A stretch of 38,194 nt of DNA from JBGTBQ01 sp041749275. Its GTDB lineage: Bacteria; Acidobacteriota; Blastocatellia; Pyrinomonadales; Pyrinomonadaceae. The position numbers and the translations under genes are program-made. The stretch covers positions 1-38,194 of the forward strand of contig JBGTBQ010000042.1 in NCBI GenBank assembly GCA_041749275.1. The letters are read 5' to 3'. This document shows positions 24,186 through 34,700 of the stretch, piece after piece. Below the pieces are notes generated by a model. It did no database searches and had not been told where the DNA came from. It was given only the letters and a program-made list of their open reading frames with translations. Every line of letters begins with the position of its first letter. The first letter of the stretch is position 1.

Positions 24186-25607
24186 ATGAGTATGCGAAAC
24201 CAAAGTCTGTTACTGGCGGTCGTGGCGGCGGTCTGCCTCGTTTGGCCCGCACACGTCGGAGCCCGGCGCGAGACCGGCGAGGCCGCCGCCGCTTTCGTCA
24301 CCGGCGCAGAGCGCGCGAAGTGGACGGTGATGCTCTACATGAACGGCGACAATAATCTCGACCCGTTCGCTATAGACGACTTCAAGGAGATGGCGAGAGT
24401 CAAGTACGACCCGCGCGTGAACGTCGTCGTGCAGCTCGACCGCAGGTGCGACAAGAACACCGACGATGAGTGGGGCGAGACGCGCCGCTTCCTGATGAGG
24501 GAAGGTCTCACGCCCACACGCACCAACGCACTCAAGGGCTTCGCCGAAGAGTCGAACATGGGAGACCCGGCGACCCTCGCCTCTTTCGCCGCATGGGCAA
24601 CGAAGAGTTTCCCCGCCGAGCGGTACATGCTCGTTATCTGGAGCCACGGCGACGGCTGGCGGAGGATGATTAATGAAGGCACAGACTGCGAGTCGGGGCG
24701 CTCGCTCGGTCGCGCCGCGGCCGACGCCGCGGCGCTGCTGTCGAGGGGGGAGCTCGACGATTCCCGGCTGGCCGCGATGAATCTGCTACGGACGCCTGTC
24801 GAGACGCAGTTCCGCACCATCTCCGAGGATGAGACGAACGGCTACGACAGGCTCTACGTCCGCGAGATTCAGGACGCGCTGGAGGGCGCCTTCAAAGGCG
24901 GCGGTCTCGAAGTCATCGGCTTCGACGCGTGCCTGATGCAGATGATCGAGACCGGGTACGCGATGCGCAACGTGGCCCGCGTGATGGTCGGGAGCGAGGA
25001 GCTGGAGCCGCTGGATGGCTGGGGCTATGACGGCTGGCTGCGGGCGCTGGTCAACGCCCCGGACATGGACGGGGTCGCGCTCGGCAAGGCCGTCGTTGAC
25101 TCGTACAGGGACACATATGAACAGTCTGACCCGACCACCACGCTCTCCGCGGTCAGGCTTTCGGGCGGCGGCGTGGCGCGGCTCGCCGCGGCGGTTTCCG
25201 CGCTTGCGAGGGAGTTGACAATCGGGCTTGAGGCCGAGCTGCCACAGATCACGCAGGCCCGTCTGAACAGCTACGTCTTCGCCCCGACGCGCGGCTACCA
25301 TGGGATTGACCTCCACCGTTTCTGCTCGCAGTTAGCTGAGGGCAGGGTGAACCCTCAGTTGCGTGCGCGGGCGCGCGAGGTTGTGACGCTGGTTGACTCA
25401 CTCGTCGTCAGCAACTACGCCGGCAAAGCCCGGCAGGGTGCGTTCGGCAGCCGTGGGCTGGCCATCTACTTCCCTGCTAACAACGCTACCTATCAGTCGG
25501 ATAAGTATAAAGCCGCTTACACCGATGATAACGAGTTTCAGGTGGTGCAGTTCGTGCGTGAGCACGCGTGGGATAATTTCTTACATGCCTATTTCAAGCG
25601 CGTGTAG
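24186..25607 (+). CDS. Exported clostripain-family (C11) cysteine peptidase
   Basis: The protein has 473 residues. A signal peptide covers ~1-26 (SLLLAVVAAVCLVWPAHVGA). The clostripain core starts at KWTVMLYMNGDNNLDP (~45). The catalytic dyad is visible: His154 in LVIWSHGDGW and Cys249 in VIGFDACLMQ, followed by the conserved VGSEELEPLDGWGYDGWL. Clostripains belong to clan CD and cleave after Arg, and many are activated by self-cleavage. It lies 19 bp after the previous gene. An Arg-specific clan CD enzyme next to caspases could serve as an activator, but no processing evidence can be read from the sequence. Confidence 0.92.
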   Translation: MSMRNQSLLLAVVAAVCLVWPAHVGARRETGEAAAAFVTGAERAKWTVMLYMNGDNNLDPFAIDDFKEMARVKYDPRVNVVVQLDRRCDKNTDDEWGETRRFLMREGLTPTRTNALKGFAEESNMGDPATLASFAAWATKSFPAERYMLVIWSHGDGWRRMINEGTDCESGRSLGRAAADAAALLSRGELDDSRLAAMNLLRTPVETQFRTISEDETNGYDRLYVREIQDALEGAFKGGGLEVIGFDACLMQMIETGYAMRNVARVMVGSEELEPLDGWGYDGWLRALVNAPDMDGVALGKAVVDSYRDTYEQSDPTTTLSAVRLSGGGVARLAAAVSALARELTIGLEAELPQITQARLNSYVFAPTRGYHGIDLHRFCSQLAEGRVNPQLRARAREVVTLVDSLVVSNYAGKARQGAFGSRGLAIYFPANNATYQSDKYKAAYTDDNEFQVVQFVREHAWDNFLHAYFKRV

Positions 25608-25684
25608 AACCCGGCGCGGCGCCCCCTTGACTCACAACATAACGTCCAATCACTTTCCTCCATGCAGAAGGGACGGAAACCTAC

Positions 25685-27733
25685 ATGATGCCCGCCGCCT
25701 TTCACCGCCGACCGATCATCCTCATTGCTTTCGCCATCGGTCTCATACTGCCGGGCGTAAGCCGTCCCGCTCGCGCGGTTCAGGGCGGCCAGTCGCCCAA
25801 CAGGATTTGGCGGATCGTCGCTAAGGACTCGGTCACCATCTCCGCCGCGCGTCTGGCGACCCTTCAACAGACGATCCCGCGGAGGTTCGAGGTCGTCAAG
25901 CTCGATCAGCGGAGACTGACGAGAGCTCTCACCCCAGCACCGGCAGGGGCAGGGGCAGTATCTCCCGCGGCCGCAAGGGTGCAACAGCCCGCCGCCACGG
26001 AGATGACCCTGCCCCTGCCGGACAGGACTTACGCGCGGTTCCGCATCGAGGAGTCGTCCATTATGGAGCCGGCGCTGGCGCGACAGTTCCCCGGCTTCCG
26101 CTCCTACCGCGGGCAGGGCGTTGACGACCCGACCATGACCGTGCGTTTCAATCAGACGCCCGGCGGCTTCCACGCTATCGTCCTCTCGCCCGACCAGACG
26201 TTCTTTATCGACCCCTTCCCGCTGCGCGACGACGACAGGGAGACATACATCACCTATTTCAAAGACGACTATCCGACCGACGAAAAGCAGCTCCGGTGTC
26301 TGGTCGGCGAGGACGCGGACGGGCCGGCCATCCTCAACCGCCGCGCCGGACGTGAGGTCCCGGTCTCGAACGGCGACACGTTGCGTACCTATCGGCTCGC
26401 CGTCGCCGCCACCGGCGAGTACACCAAGTTTCACGGCGGGACGACGGCGGGCGCTTTCGCCGCCATCTACAACACGATTGACCGCGTGAACGGGATTTAC
26501 GAGAGGGACTTGGCGATCAGCCTGAGGCTGGTCGGGGACGAAACCAAGATCATTTACACCGACGCGGCTAGAGACCCCTACACCAACTCGAACGTCAGGA
26601 AACTCCTGAGCGAAAACCAAAAGACCCTCGACGAGGTGATCGGCGCCGACAACTACGACATCGGGCACGTGTTCTGTCTGGCCGGCGGCGGCATCGCCGC
26701 GCTGCGTTCGGTGGGGCAGCTCGGCGCCAAGGCGAAAGGCGCGACTGGCTCGGAGAAGCCGGTCGGCGACCCCTTCGATGTGGACTACGTCGCCCACGAG
26801 ATGGGCCACCAGTTCGGCGCCAACCACACCTTCAACGCCATCTCGGGCCAGTGCGGACATAACAACCGCAACCCGACGACCGCCTACGAGCCGGGCAGCG
26901 GCTCGACGATCATGGCCTACGCCGGCATCTGCGGCGAGTCAGACCTCCAGCCCAACAGCCACTCTTACTTCCACGCCGCCAGCCTCGAAGAGATAGTCAC
27001 CTACGTGACGAGCGACGAGGTGAAGTCCGTGCCGGCGCTCACCCCGACCCACAACCACCCGCCCGCCGTGGTCGCCGGTCAGACATTCACCATCCCCAAA
27101 GGCACGCCCTTCGCGCTGCGCGCGACCGGCACCGACCCCGATGGTGACTTCATCACCTACACGTGGGAGCAGTACGACCTCGGCTCGCCCAGCCCGCCGG
27201 AAGACGACAGCGAGGCACTGCGCCCTATATTCCGCTCATTCCTGCCAACGCGCAGCGCGGTGCGCTTCTTCCCCCACATGGAGAGCCTTCTTTCCGGCCA
27301 ACACGCCGTCGGCGAGTCGCTGCCGAACCAGCAGCGCATGTTGAGTTTCCGCGTCACCGCGCGGGACAACCTCGCCTCGGGCGGGGGATTCAGCTACGCG
27401 ATGACAAAGGTCTCGGTGGTCGCAGACCGGGGGCCGTTTGTCGTGATGCAGCCGAGCGCGGGCGACGTATGGAAGGTCGGCTCGTCTCAGGTCGTAGCGT
27501 GGGATGTAGCGGGCACGTCCGCCGCGCCGGTCAACTGCGACCGCGTCAGAATCTCGCTCTCGGTGGACGGGGGGAAGACGTTCGCGGTTCTCGTCCCTAG
27601 TATGCCGAACACAGGCACGGCGACCGTCAAGGTCCCAGACAAGCCCGCCGCGAAGGCCCGCATCATGGTCGAGGCAGTGGACAACGCCTTCTTCAACATC
27701 TCCAGAGGGGATTTCCGGATCGTGCGCGGCTGA
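25685..27733 (+). CDS. Exported reprolysin-like zinc metallopeptidase
   Basis: The protein has 682 residues. A signal peptide (IILIAFAIGLILPGVSRPAR) is followed by a propeptide-like region (~40-230) and a metzincin catalytic domain (~233-440). The zinc motif HEMGHQFGANH has His371, Glu372, His375 and His381, and a Met-turn is at Met410 (STIMAYAGIC). Surrounding Cys residues may be disulfide bonded. The C-terminus (~455-682) holds two beta-sandwich domains (PPAVVAGQTFTIPKG and VVAWDVAGTSAAPVNCDRVR). It resembles the M12B reprolysin-like bacterial group. A second ATG at 25688 is an equally possible start. It is likely secreted. Confidence 0.9.
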   Translation: MMPAAFHRRPIILIAFAIGLILPGVSRPARAVQGGQSPNRIWRIVAKDSVTISAARLATLQQTIPRRFEVVKLDQRRLTRALTPAPAGAGAVSPAAARVQQPAATEMTLPLPDRTYARFRIEESSIMEPALARQFPGFRSYRGQGVDDPTMTVRFNQTPGGFHAIVLSPDQTFFIDPFPLRDDDRETYITYFKDDYPTDEKQLRCLVGEDADGPAILNRRAGREVPVSNGDTLRTYRLAVAATGEYTKFHGGTTAGAFAAIYNTIDRVNGIYERDLAISLRLVGDETKIIYTDAARDPYTNSNVRKLLSENQKTLDEVIGADNYDIGHVFCLAGGGIAALRSVGQLGAKAKGATGSEKPVGDPFDVDYVAHEMGHQFGANHTFNAISGQCGHNNRNPTTAYEPGSGSTIMAYAGICGESDLQPNSHSYFHAASLEEIVTYVTSDEVKSVPALTPTHNHPPAVVAGQTFTIPKGTPFALRATGTDPDGDFITYTWEQYDLGSPSPPEDDSEALRPIFRSFLPTRSAVRFFPHMESLLSGQHAVGESLPNQQRMLSFRVTARDNLASGGGFSYAMTKVSVVADRGPFVVMQPSAGDVWKVGSSQVVAWDVAGTSAAPVNCDRVRISLSVDGGKTFAVLVPSMPNTGTATVKVPDKPAAKARIMVEAVDNAFFNISRGDFRIVRG

Positions 27734-27776
27734 CGCCGCCCCGCCGAAACCTCTCACGCGGCAGAAGGAGACAACG

Positions 27777-29399
27777 ATGAACCGCACCACTGTTAAATTG
27801 TTCGCCCCGCGCGCGGCGGTCGCACTAATGGCATTTCTCTTGACCGTGGACGCACGCGCGCAGGCCACCGCCGCTTCGCCCACGCCGACGCCGAAGAGCG
27901 CCGAGGTACTGCGGCTGGAGGAAGAGAAGGCGCAGGCGGAGTTGCGTAAAGCCATCGCCGAAGCAAACAAGGCCGAACTCGAAGCGAGGTTCCCAAAGCC
28001 AACCACTACGCCACTCGCGGGCACGACGACGGTCGAGGGCGCGGTCATCGAGAGCCAGATGGTCTCGTACGCGCACTTGGCCGCCGCCGCGAACAAACTG
28101 GTCGGGCAGTTGAAGGATAAGAAACTGGGCATCCAGACCCTCGTCATCTACAACGAGAAGGATGTGAACCTGCTCCTCAGCTACAAGGTCGCGCTCAACC
28201 AACTCGAACTAATGAATAGGGGTTACGACCAAATGCTGCCGCGCACGCCGCGGCCATGTCCCAGCCCGGAGCCGGGTTCCGTTCGCCTGCGCGTGGAGAG
28301 TTTGGAGACGATGGCGGCGGCGGTTCCCGCCCTGTTGAGCGTCGCGCGGAGCGTCTTCGGGTCGTTCGTCGATCTAACGGCGCTGCTGCGGACGAACGTT
28401 GAGATCAAGGGTCAGACGTTCGACGTGGAGGAGGCCGCGCTCGTGTCCGAAGTCTTCCGTGCCGCCAACGCCTCGGACGGCCTCGGGGCGACGCTCTTCT
28501 ACCCGGCGGTCTTCCCACCCAACCTCGACTTCAAAGTGGACGAGATGAAGTCGCCCTTCCTGACGCGGCTCGACGACCTGAACAACCGCAGGGCGTACGC
28601 AGGCGGGCTGGCCGATGCCCTCGAAGAGACTCAGAAGGCCATCAAAAAAGCCGAGGCCGCCATCGAGAGCCTCAAGGCGAGCGTCGAGGGACTGACGGCC
28701 AGAAAGCAGGAGGCCGAGGCCAAGCTAGCCGACCTCGAAAAGATTTACGGGAGCAGCGACCCGCGCCGACGCCCGCGCCGACGCGTCCCCCCGGAGAAGC
28801 TGGAGGTGATGCTGGAACTACGGCGCGCGATTGAGAACTTGCAGAAGCAGCTGGACGAAATCCGGAAGCGGCCCGATGGCAAGCTCGCGCGGGCCGAGGC
28901 CGAGCGCGACTGGCAGAAGGCCGAACTCGCCTGTCTGCTCTCGAAGCTGAAGCCGGAGTTCGCAGACCCGGAGAAGCTGGACGACACGATTGCGAGGCTG
29001 AGGGCGAAGAACACGCAGTTCGACAAATTCATCGAGGCGCTCGTGAAGGCCGACAACGTGAGCGGGCTGAACTCGCTCACCTCATACGTCAAGGCGGAGA
29101 ACATGCTGGCCGCCTTGAAGGGTGCTGACGGCGCGGATACGAGCTTCTACTGGCTCCAGCTGAAAGTCCTCAAGGCCGGCGGCAACAACCGCATCAAGAC
29201 GAACCTCGTCGTTGACATCTTCACAGGGGGCAACCGGCTCTCGCACAGCGGCGGTGCCGTGGTCGAGTACATCCTCTTCGACCGCAACGGCAAGTCGGTC
29301 GCCTCTGATATCTTCACGGAATACTCTGGCTACGTTAAGGCCGATAAGGTCAGGAAGCTGAAGAATCTGAAGAAGGTCGGGGATCAGTTAGATAAGTGA
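27777..29399 (+). CDS. Exported coiled-coil protein of unknown function
   Basis: The protein has 540 residues. AGAAGGAG precedes the ATG, and a signal peptide (VKLFAPRAAVALMAFLLTVD, then ARAQA) follows. An N-terminal short coiled coil (~40-63, LRLEEEKAQAELRKAIAEAN) precedes a globular part (~75-260). A long coiled coil (~280-400) is interrupted by a basic Arg/Pro stretch (DPRRRPRRR, ~326-334). The C-terminal ~100 residues look beta-rich (NLVVDIFTGGNRLSHSGGAV). No known domain was recognised. Its position amid proteases suggests a scaffold or surface protein, which is a guess. Confidence 0.75.
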   Translation: MNRTTVKLFAPRAAVALMAFLLTVDARAQATAASPTPTPKSAEVLRLEEEKAQAELRKAIAEANKAELEARFPKPTTTPLAGTTTVEGAVIESQMVSYAHLAAAANKLVGQLKDKKLGIQTLVIYNEKDVNLLLSYKVALNQLELMNRGYDQMLPRTPRPCPSPEPGSVRLRVESLETMAAAVPALLSVARSVFGSFVDLTALLRTNVEIKGQTFDVEEAALVSEVFRAANASDGLGATLFYPAVFPPNLDFKVDEMKSPFLTRLDDLNNRRAYAGGLADALEETQKAIKKAEAAIESLKASVEGLTARKQEAEAKLADLEKIYGSSDPRRRPRRRVPPEKLEVMLELRRAIENLQKQLDEIRKRPDGKLARAEAERDWQKAELACLLSKLKPEFADPEKLDDTIARLRAKNTQFDKFIEALVKADNVSGLNSLTSYVKAENMLAALKGADGADTSFYWLQLKVLKAGGNNRIKTNLVVDIFTGGNRLSHSGGAVVEYILFDRNGKSVASDIFTEYSGYVKADKVRKLKNLKKVGDQLDK

Positions 29400-29419
29400 G
29401 CCGCGGAGGAACTGACGTG

Positions 29420-29566
29420 ATGAAGCTGTCGCTAACGATCTACCTGTTGCTCGTCGTCACACAGGCGTTGACGCCGTTCGCACCGGCGCATGGACGGATG
29501 AGTCCGACGCCTGCGGGCGGCCCCGACATAGAGTGCCCGGCTTCGGCAGGGCCGTCACCACCGTGA
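29420..29566 (+). CDS. 48-residue exported peptide
   Basis: This short ORF has a clear ribosome-binding site (GGAGG, ten bases before the ATG and seven before an immediately adjacent in-frame GTG). The product starts with a hydrophobic signal-like segment (MKLSLTIYLLLVVTQALTPF) and ends in a Pro/Gly-rich tail with one Cys (ECPASAGPSPP). It lies 20 bp after the coiled-coil gene and before the subtilisin gene, in the same orientation. The mature peptide would be about 25 residues. A truncated remnant is the alternative. No family was recognised. Confidence 0.5.
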   Translation: MKLSLTIYLLLVVTQALTPFAPAHGRMSPTPAGGPDIECPASAGPSPP

Positions 29567-29653
29567 CGTCCGCGAAGCGCTTACAGCTTTCGCTCAAGTA
29601 CTCGTTTTAACGACGGGCGCTGACCCGTACGGCATCGCCGTTTGAAGAACACC

Positions 29654-31741
29654 ATGCTTAAGAAACTACAACCCAGACCCGCAGCCCGCGGTCGCGCCGG
29701 CCCGCCCTTCCGACTTCACGCGCTCCGCGCCGCCCTACTTATCTATGCCGTGCTCGCGGCGCACATCCCGCTCGTCTCACAAAAACATTCGTCCGTGTCC
29801 ACGACGGCGAGAGACTTTTCACCTCAGACAGCCGGCCAACTGCAACCATCCAAGGCCCCCCCTTTCAAGCCGGTCGGCCTTCAGGATGAGCTGGCTGAAA
29901 GCCGCGGGCTGAGCACCGCCCGTGCGCCGCAGGGCGACGCCGTCGTTAGGTACAGTGTCGTTAACGTCGAATTCAAAGACGCTGCTTCACGCCGCGCGCT
30001 GTTCCCCGACGCTGGGCGGCGTTCCGCGCTCCCCAGCGCACACGTCCTGACCACCTTCGAACGCTTCGCAGATCTTTTCCTCGCTAACGACCAGGCGTAC
30101 GACAGCTTACTTCGCAGCGCGGGGGTTGTGCGGGTGGAGGGCATCGGGCGGGCCGTCCTCCCGCCGCCGCCCGACAGGGAGCTTCTGGCACTCGAATCCA
30201 GAGCCGTGCCAGACAAGATCGTGCGCGGCGGCCATGGCGGCATGACTGGTAAGAACGTCATCATCGCGGTCGTCGATACCGGCATCGATTTTCGTCACCC
30301 GGACTTCATCACCTACGACCGAGACCGGCGCCCCACCTCGCGCCTGCTCTACCTATGGGATTCGACGATCCCGTACCAACAGGGGCGCGGCTCGCCCGCC
30401 CCCTTTACCTACCCGAACGGCACGCCCGTCGGGACTCTCTACACCCGCGAGCAGTTGACGGCCGAGTTGCGTGCGGGCAGGCAGAGCATCCCTTCCACCG
30501 ACGTTGACGGCCACGGCACGGCCTGCGCCGGCATCGCCGCCGGGAACGGCAACGGCGATAAGAGGCCGGGCAACTTGAGTCGCGGCTCGGTCGTCGGCGT
30601 GGCCCCTGATGCCGACATCATCGGAGTCCGCATCGGGACTCGCGGACTGGAGAACAGCTACTTGCTGAACGCCGCGTGCGAATGGCTGGACAAGGTGGCA
30701 GGGCGCACGCCGCTCGTCGTCTCGGGCAGCTTCGGTGGTCACGGGGGCGGGCACGACGGTCAGACGGTGCGCGAGCGTGAGTTGAACGCCCGCTTCCCGC
30801 TCAGTAAGGCGGGGCGCGCGCTCGTGCTCGCCGCCGGGAACGAAGGCCGCGCCGCGATACACGCCGAGGCGGTCTTCGGCGCAGGTGAGAACCGCAAGCT
30901 GGTCGAGTGGGACGCGGCGGCCCCACGCGCGTACTTGGCGATCTATTTCGACGGGCGCGATGATGACGACATAGTTATCGAGCCTGTGGGCGAGACCAAT
31001 CTCGAATACGCTTGGGAGTTGAACCCTTTCACCCTACAGGTGAGCGCGCACGCCGACTTGGCCAGCGGCAAGGGCGGGCTGTGGCTCTCGACCAAATCGG
31101 GGAGGCAGACGAAGGCCCACCTCTACTTCCTCGACAAACGCGAGGGCATCTTCTCGGACGCATCGGCGAGTTACAACACGCTGGTCGGCGCGCCCGGCAC
31201 TTCCGCCCACGCCATCACGGTCGGCAGTTACGACTGGAACGATAACTTCCACTCAGGGGGGCAAACGTCAACCCTCCTGTCGCCGCCCTCCTGTCGTGAT
31301 TCGGGCAGGAAGCCGCTGGAGATTGGGAAAATCTCCTGTTACTCAAGCCCCGGCCCCGTCAGGTTTGATCCCGACGCGGGGGGAGCGGCGGCGAGCCCGG
31401 CGCACGCGGCAAAGGTGACCAAACCGGAACTCGTCGCCCCCGGCCAGTGGTACGAATCCAGCTACGCGCGAACGCCGGAAGGCGGCGTCGCCGGCTGGCT
31501 TGTTGACGACACCAACCTTTACGCCGCTATGAACGGGACCAGCGCCGCCACGCCCTACACCGCAGGCGTCGTCGCCTTGATGTTTCAGAAGAAGAAGGGA
31601 CTGACGCTGGGCGAGGTAAAGAGTCTCCTGACGGGTCAAGCCACCCGCGACCCGTTCACCGGCCAAGTGCCCAACGGCACTTGGGGCTTCGGCAAGCTCG
31701 ACCTCGCCGCCGTCGAACGCATCTTCGCCGCCATCAAGTAA
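29654..31741 (+). CDS. Exported subtilisin-family (S8) serine peptidase
   Basis: The protein has 695 residues from the ATG at 29654; a TTG four codons upstream (29642) is also possible and neither has a strong Shine-Dalgarno. A signal segment (HALRAALLIYAVLAAHIPLV) and a propeptide (~50-185) precede the S8 domain. The triad is complete: Asp208 in AVVDTGIDF, His287 in DVDGHGTACAG and Ser630 in MNGTSAATPYTAG. An insertion of about 230 residues between the His and Ser motifs carries a beta-domain (for example RAYLAIYFDGRDDDDIVIEP). It probably matures by self-cleavage outside the cytoplasm. The stop overlaps an ATG (TAATG) in frame with the next gene, suggesting translational coupling. Confidence 0.93.
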   Translation: MLKKLQPRPAARGRAGPPFRLHALRAALLIYAVLAAHIPLVSQKHSSVSTTARDFSPQTAGQLQPSKAPPFKPVGLQDELAESRGLSTARAPQGDAVVRYSVVNVEFKDAASRRALFPDAGRRSALPSAHVLTTFERFADLFLANDQAYDSLLRSAGVVRVEGIGRAVLPPPPDRELLALESRAVPDKIVRGGHGGMTGKNVIIAVVDTGIDFRHPDFITYDRDRRPTSRLLYLWDSTIPYQQGRGSPAPFTYPNGTPVGTLYTREQLTAELRAGRQSIPSTDVDGHGTACAGIAAGNGNGDKRPGNLSRGSVVGVAPDADIIGVRIGTRGLENSYLLNAACEWLDKVAGRTPLVVSGSFGGHGGGHDGQTVRERELNARFPLSKAGRALVLAAGNEGRAAIHAEAVFGAGENRKLVEWDAAAPRAYLAIYFDGRDDDDIVIEPVGETNLEYAWELNPFTLQVSAHADLASGKGGLWLSTKSGRQTKAHLYFLDKREGIFSDASASYNTLVGAPGTSAHAITVGSYDWNDNFHSGGQTSTLLSPPSCRDSGRKPLEIGKISCYSSPGPVRFDPDAGGAAASPAHAAKVTKPELVAPGQWYESSYARTPEGGVAGWLVDDTNLYAAMNGTSAATPYTAGVVALMFQKKKGLTLGEVKSLLTGQATRDPFTGQVPNGTWGFGKLDLAAVERIFAAIK

Positions 31742-31764
31742 TGGAAGAGCGTCGGAGAGCCGGC

Positions 31765-34700
31765 ATGAACATTCACTGCCAAACCAATCTGCTCCAGATG
31801 CTAGCGGCGCTGCTCCTCCTTGTTTTCGCCGTCGCTTCCGCCCGCGCGCAGAAACCCGTTCTGGAGTTCGAGAGCGGACACCTCGAAACTATCCGCGCCC
31901 TCGCCGTCAGCCCCGACGACAAGCACCTAGCCAGCGCCGGCTCCGACAGGCGAATCATCGTGTGGGACTTGGCCGCGAGGAAACACCTCTACTCGCTCAG
32001 AGGGCACGCGGAGTGGATTTTCACCCTCGCCTTCAGCCCAAACGGCAAGCTCCTCGTCAGCGGAAGTTCCGACGGTGTCGTGAAAGTCTGGAACGTGGCC
32101 GAAGGAAATGAAGAGCAGCAAATCTCTTTGCCACTCGGCAACACGTTCGTCGCCTTCAGTCCTGACGGAAGCACTTTAGCTATCGCCTGTCACGACGCAT
32201 CGGTTCGCCTTTGGGATGTGCCTACGAGGAAGATGAAAGGCGAGCTGCCGGGTCACACGTCGCCCGTGTCGAAGGTTGCTTTCGTGGATGATAAGCGCCT
32301 GCTCAGTTCCGGCACCGACGGCCCGAGCGGCACCGGGTCGGACGCCGTTGCGGCATTCAAATCCGGAGACCTCATAGCATTCAGCGATGGCGACGACATC
32401 AACTTGGTCAACATGGCGACCAAGCAGATCAGACAGTTGAAAGGCGGTTACAGGAACGTCTGGGCTGTAGCGTTTAGCCCTAACGGTAAATCCCTCTTTG
32501 CTCACCTCTCCGGGGAATTGGGAATCTGGGGCAACCGGACGGGACTGAGAGACAAGGAAGCGCATTCGATGATGGCCAGCCTGGCGAGCAAAGACAACGC
32601 GTTTGTCTCGTCGGCCAACGTCCTCGCGCACCTTGAAAGAAATGAAGAAGGGTTCGCGGATCCTAAAATCGTGCTCATGGACGTTACGGGATCGAACCCA
32701 CCCGGGTATTTGGAGGGCCACACCAAGCCCGTCAAAGCTATCGCAGCCAATCCGGAGGGAACCCATCTGGCGAGCAGCAGCGAGGACGGGACAATCAAAA
32801 TATGGGACGTTAACAACCGCGTCGCTATTAAAACACTCGACGAAGACGCGGACGCTCTCACGTACAGCCCTGACGGGAAGTTACTGGCGGCGGAGACGTC
32901 GGCCGGAGACATCAAATTATGGGATGTTAAGACGTGGACACATAGAGTGATCCCCGTCAGGGCGCGTGTTCGTCATCTCCTTTTCAGCCCAGATAGCAAA
33001 GTGCTGGCGACCCTTGGGGGGGCGGCCTTCGGTGTGAGCGAGCTGCGTACCTTAACTTTGTGGGATGTTCTGACCGGGCAGCAACTCCACTCTTTAGTGA
33101 CCGACGCGAAACCACGAAGTCGGCCCGGCGAGAGCCTACAGGGTCTGGTTGAGCTATTTAGAGACATCGTCGGTTATGAGACCGCGGCGGGGCCGATGGC
33201 CTTCAGTAAGGACAGCAGCCTCATCGCGTGCGAGGGCCGCGACGGCTCGACCGGGAATCACGAGATTAAAATCTGGAAGGTTCAGACCGGCGAAGAAATA
33301 CATAAACTGGCGGGCCATTATTCGTCCATCCCTGCACTCGATTTTTCGCCCAACGGGAGAGTCCTCGCTTCGGGGAGTCGGGATAAGACTGTCAAGTTCT
33401 GGAACCCGCACACCGGCGAGGAATTGGCAACGCTCGCTCCTGTCAGCGAAGAGGATTGGGTCATCTTCACGCCAGACGGGCGCTTCGACACTAACACGAG
33501 TCTCGATAATGTCGAGCGGATGCACTGGGTGATGCCGGGCGACGCGCTGAGTCCGCTGTCGCTGGACATCTTCATGCGCGACTACTTCGAGCCGAAGCTG
33601 CTGGAGCGCATCTTGGCGGGCGCAGCACTCAAGCCGATTCGGGACATCTCGACGCTGAACCGCACGCAGCCGTTGGTCGCCGTCAGGGAGGTGAAACCCG
33701 ATGGGGCGGGCACGGTCGAGGTGACGGTCGAGGTGGCGAACGCCGTCAGCGGAAAACAGTTCGATTCACGGGGCCGCGCTCTGGAGTCGGGAGTCTACGA
33801 CGTGCGGCTCTTCCGCGACGGGCAGATGGTGGATAATTCGACGCCGGAGGCGGCGCTGGAAGCATACGTCAAGACGACGGGCGACTTAAACCCGACCGCG
33901 GGCTTCAGCGAGGCGGAATTGAGGGAGTGGCAGAAGGCACACCGGGTTCAACTGGACAGGAACGGACGCGCGACTTTGCTCTTTCGCAACGTCAGGCTCC
34001 CGCAGGACGGGAAGACCAAGGAGGTTGTTTTCTCGGCATACGCTTTCAATAACGACCGCGTGAAGAGTAGCACCGCGCGCAGTACATACGCGCTGCCGCC
34101 CGCGACGGGCCGCCCGCGCAAGGGGCGCGCGTACGTCGTCACGGTGGGCGTCAACCTCTACGAGAATCCGGACTTTAACCTGTCATTCGCAGCCAACGAC
34201 GCGCGGCAGATGCAGCAGGCGTTGACGAGCCGGCTCACGGCCACCGGGCAGTATGAGGAGGTGGTGCCGTTGTCTCTCATCTCCGACAGCCTGCGCGGCG
34301 CGGACGGGGCGCCCAAGACTCAGACCGACGCCACCAAGGCGAACATCAGGGCGGCGCTGCGCGCGCTCGCGGGCAAGGGCGGAGTGTCGCCGTCAGAGCT
34401 GAGCGGCATCCTGAACGCAGAGCGGCTGAGGACAGCGACGCCCGACGACCTGGTGTTGATTCTCTTCGCCGGCCACGGGTTCACGGGGCCGAAGGGCGAC
34501 TTCTACCTCGTCCCATACGACATGGGGGAGGGCGTCGGCAAAGGTGTCACCGCCCAACTGCAACAGCGGAGTATCTCCAGCGACGAGATCTCCCTGTGGC
34601 TGCGCGACGTGGACGCCGGCCACCTGGCTCTGATCGTGGACGCCTGCCACTCGGCGTCGGCGGTCGAGAGCGCGGAGTTCAAGCCCGGCCCGATGGGCAG

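Noticed and set aside
25589..26860. Minus-strand 423-residue open frame opposite the metallopeptidase
   Set aside because: It is a shadow of the reprolysin-like gene, whose HExGHxxGxxH motif and signal peptide are clear.
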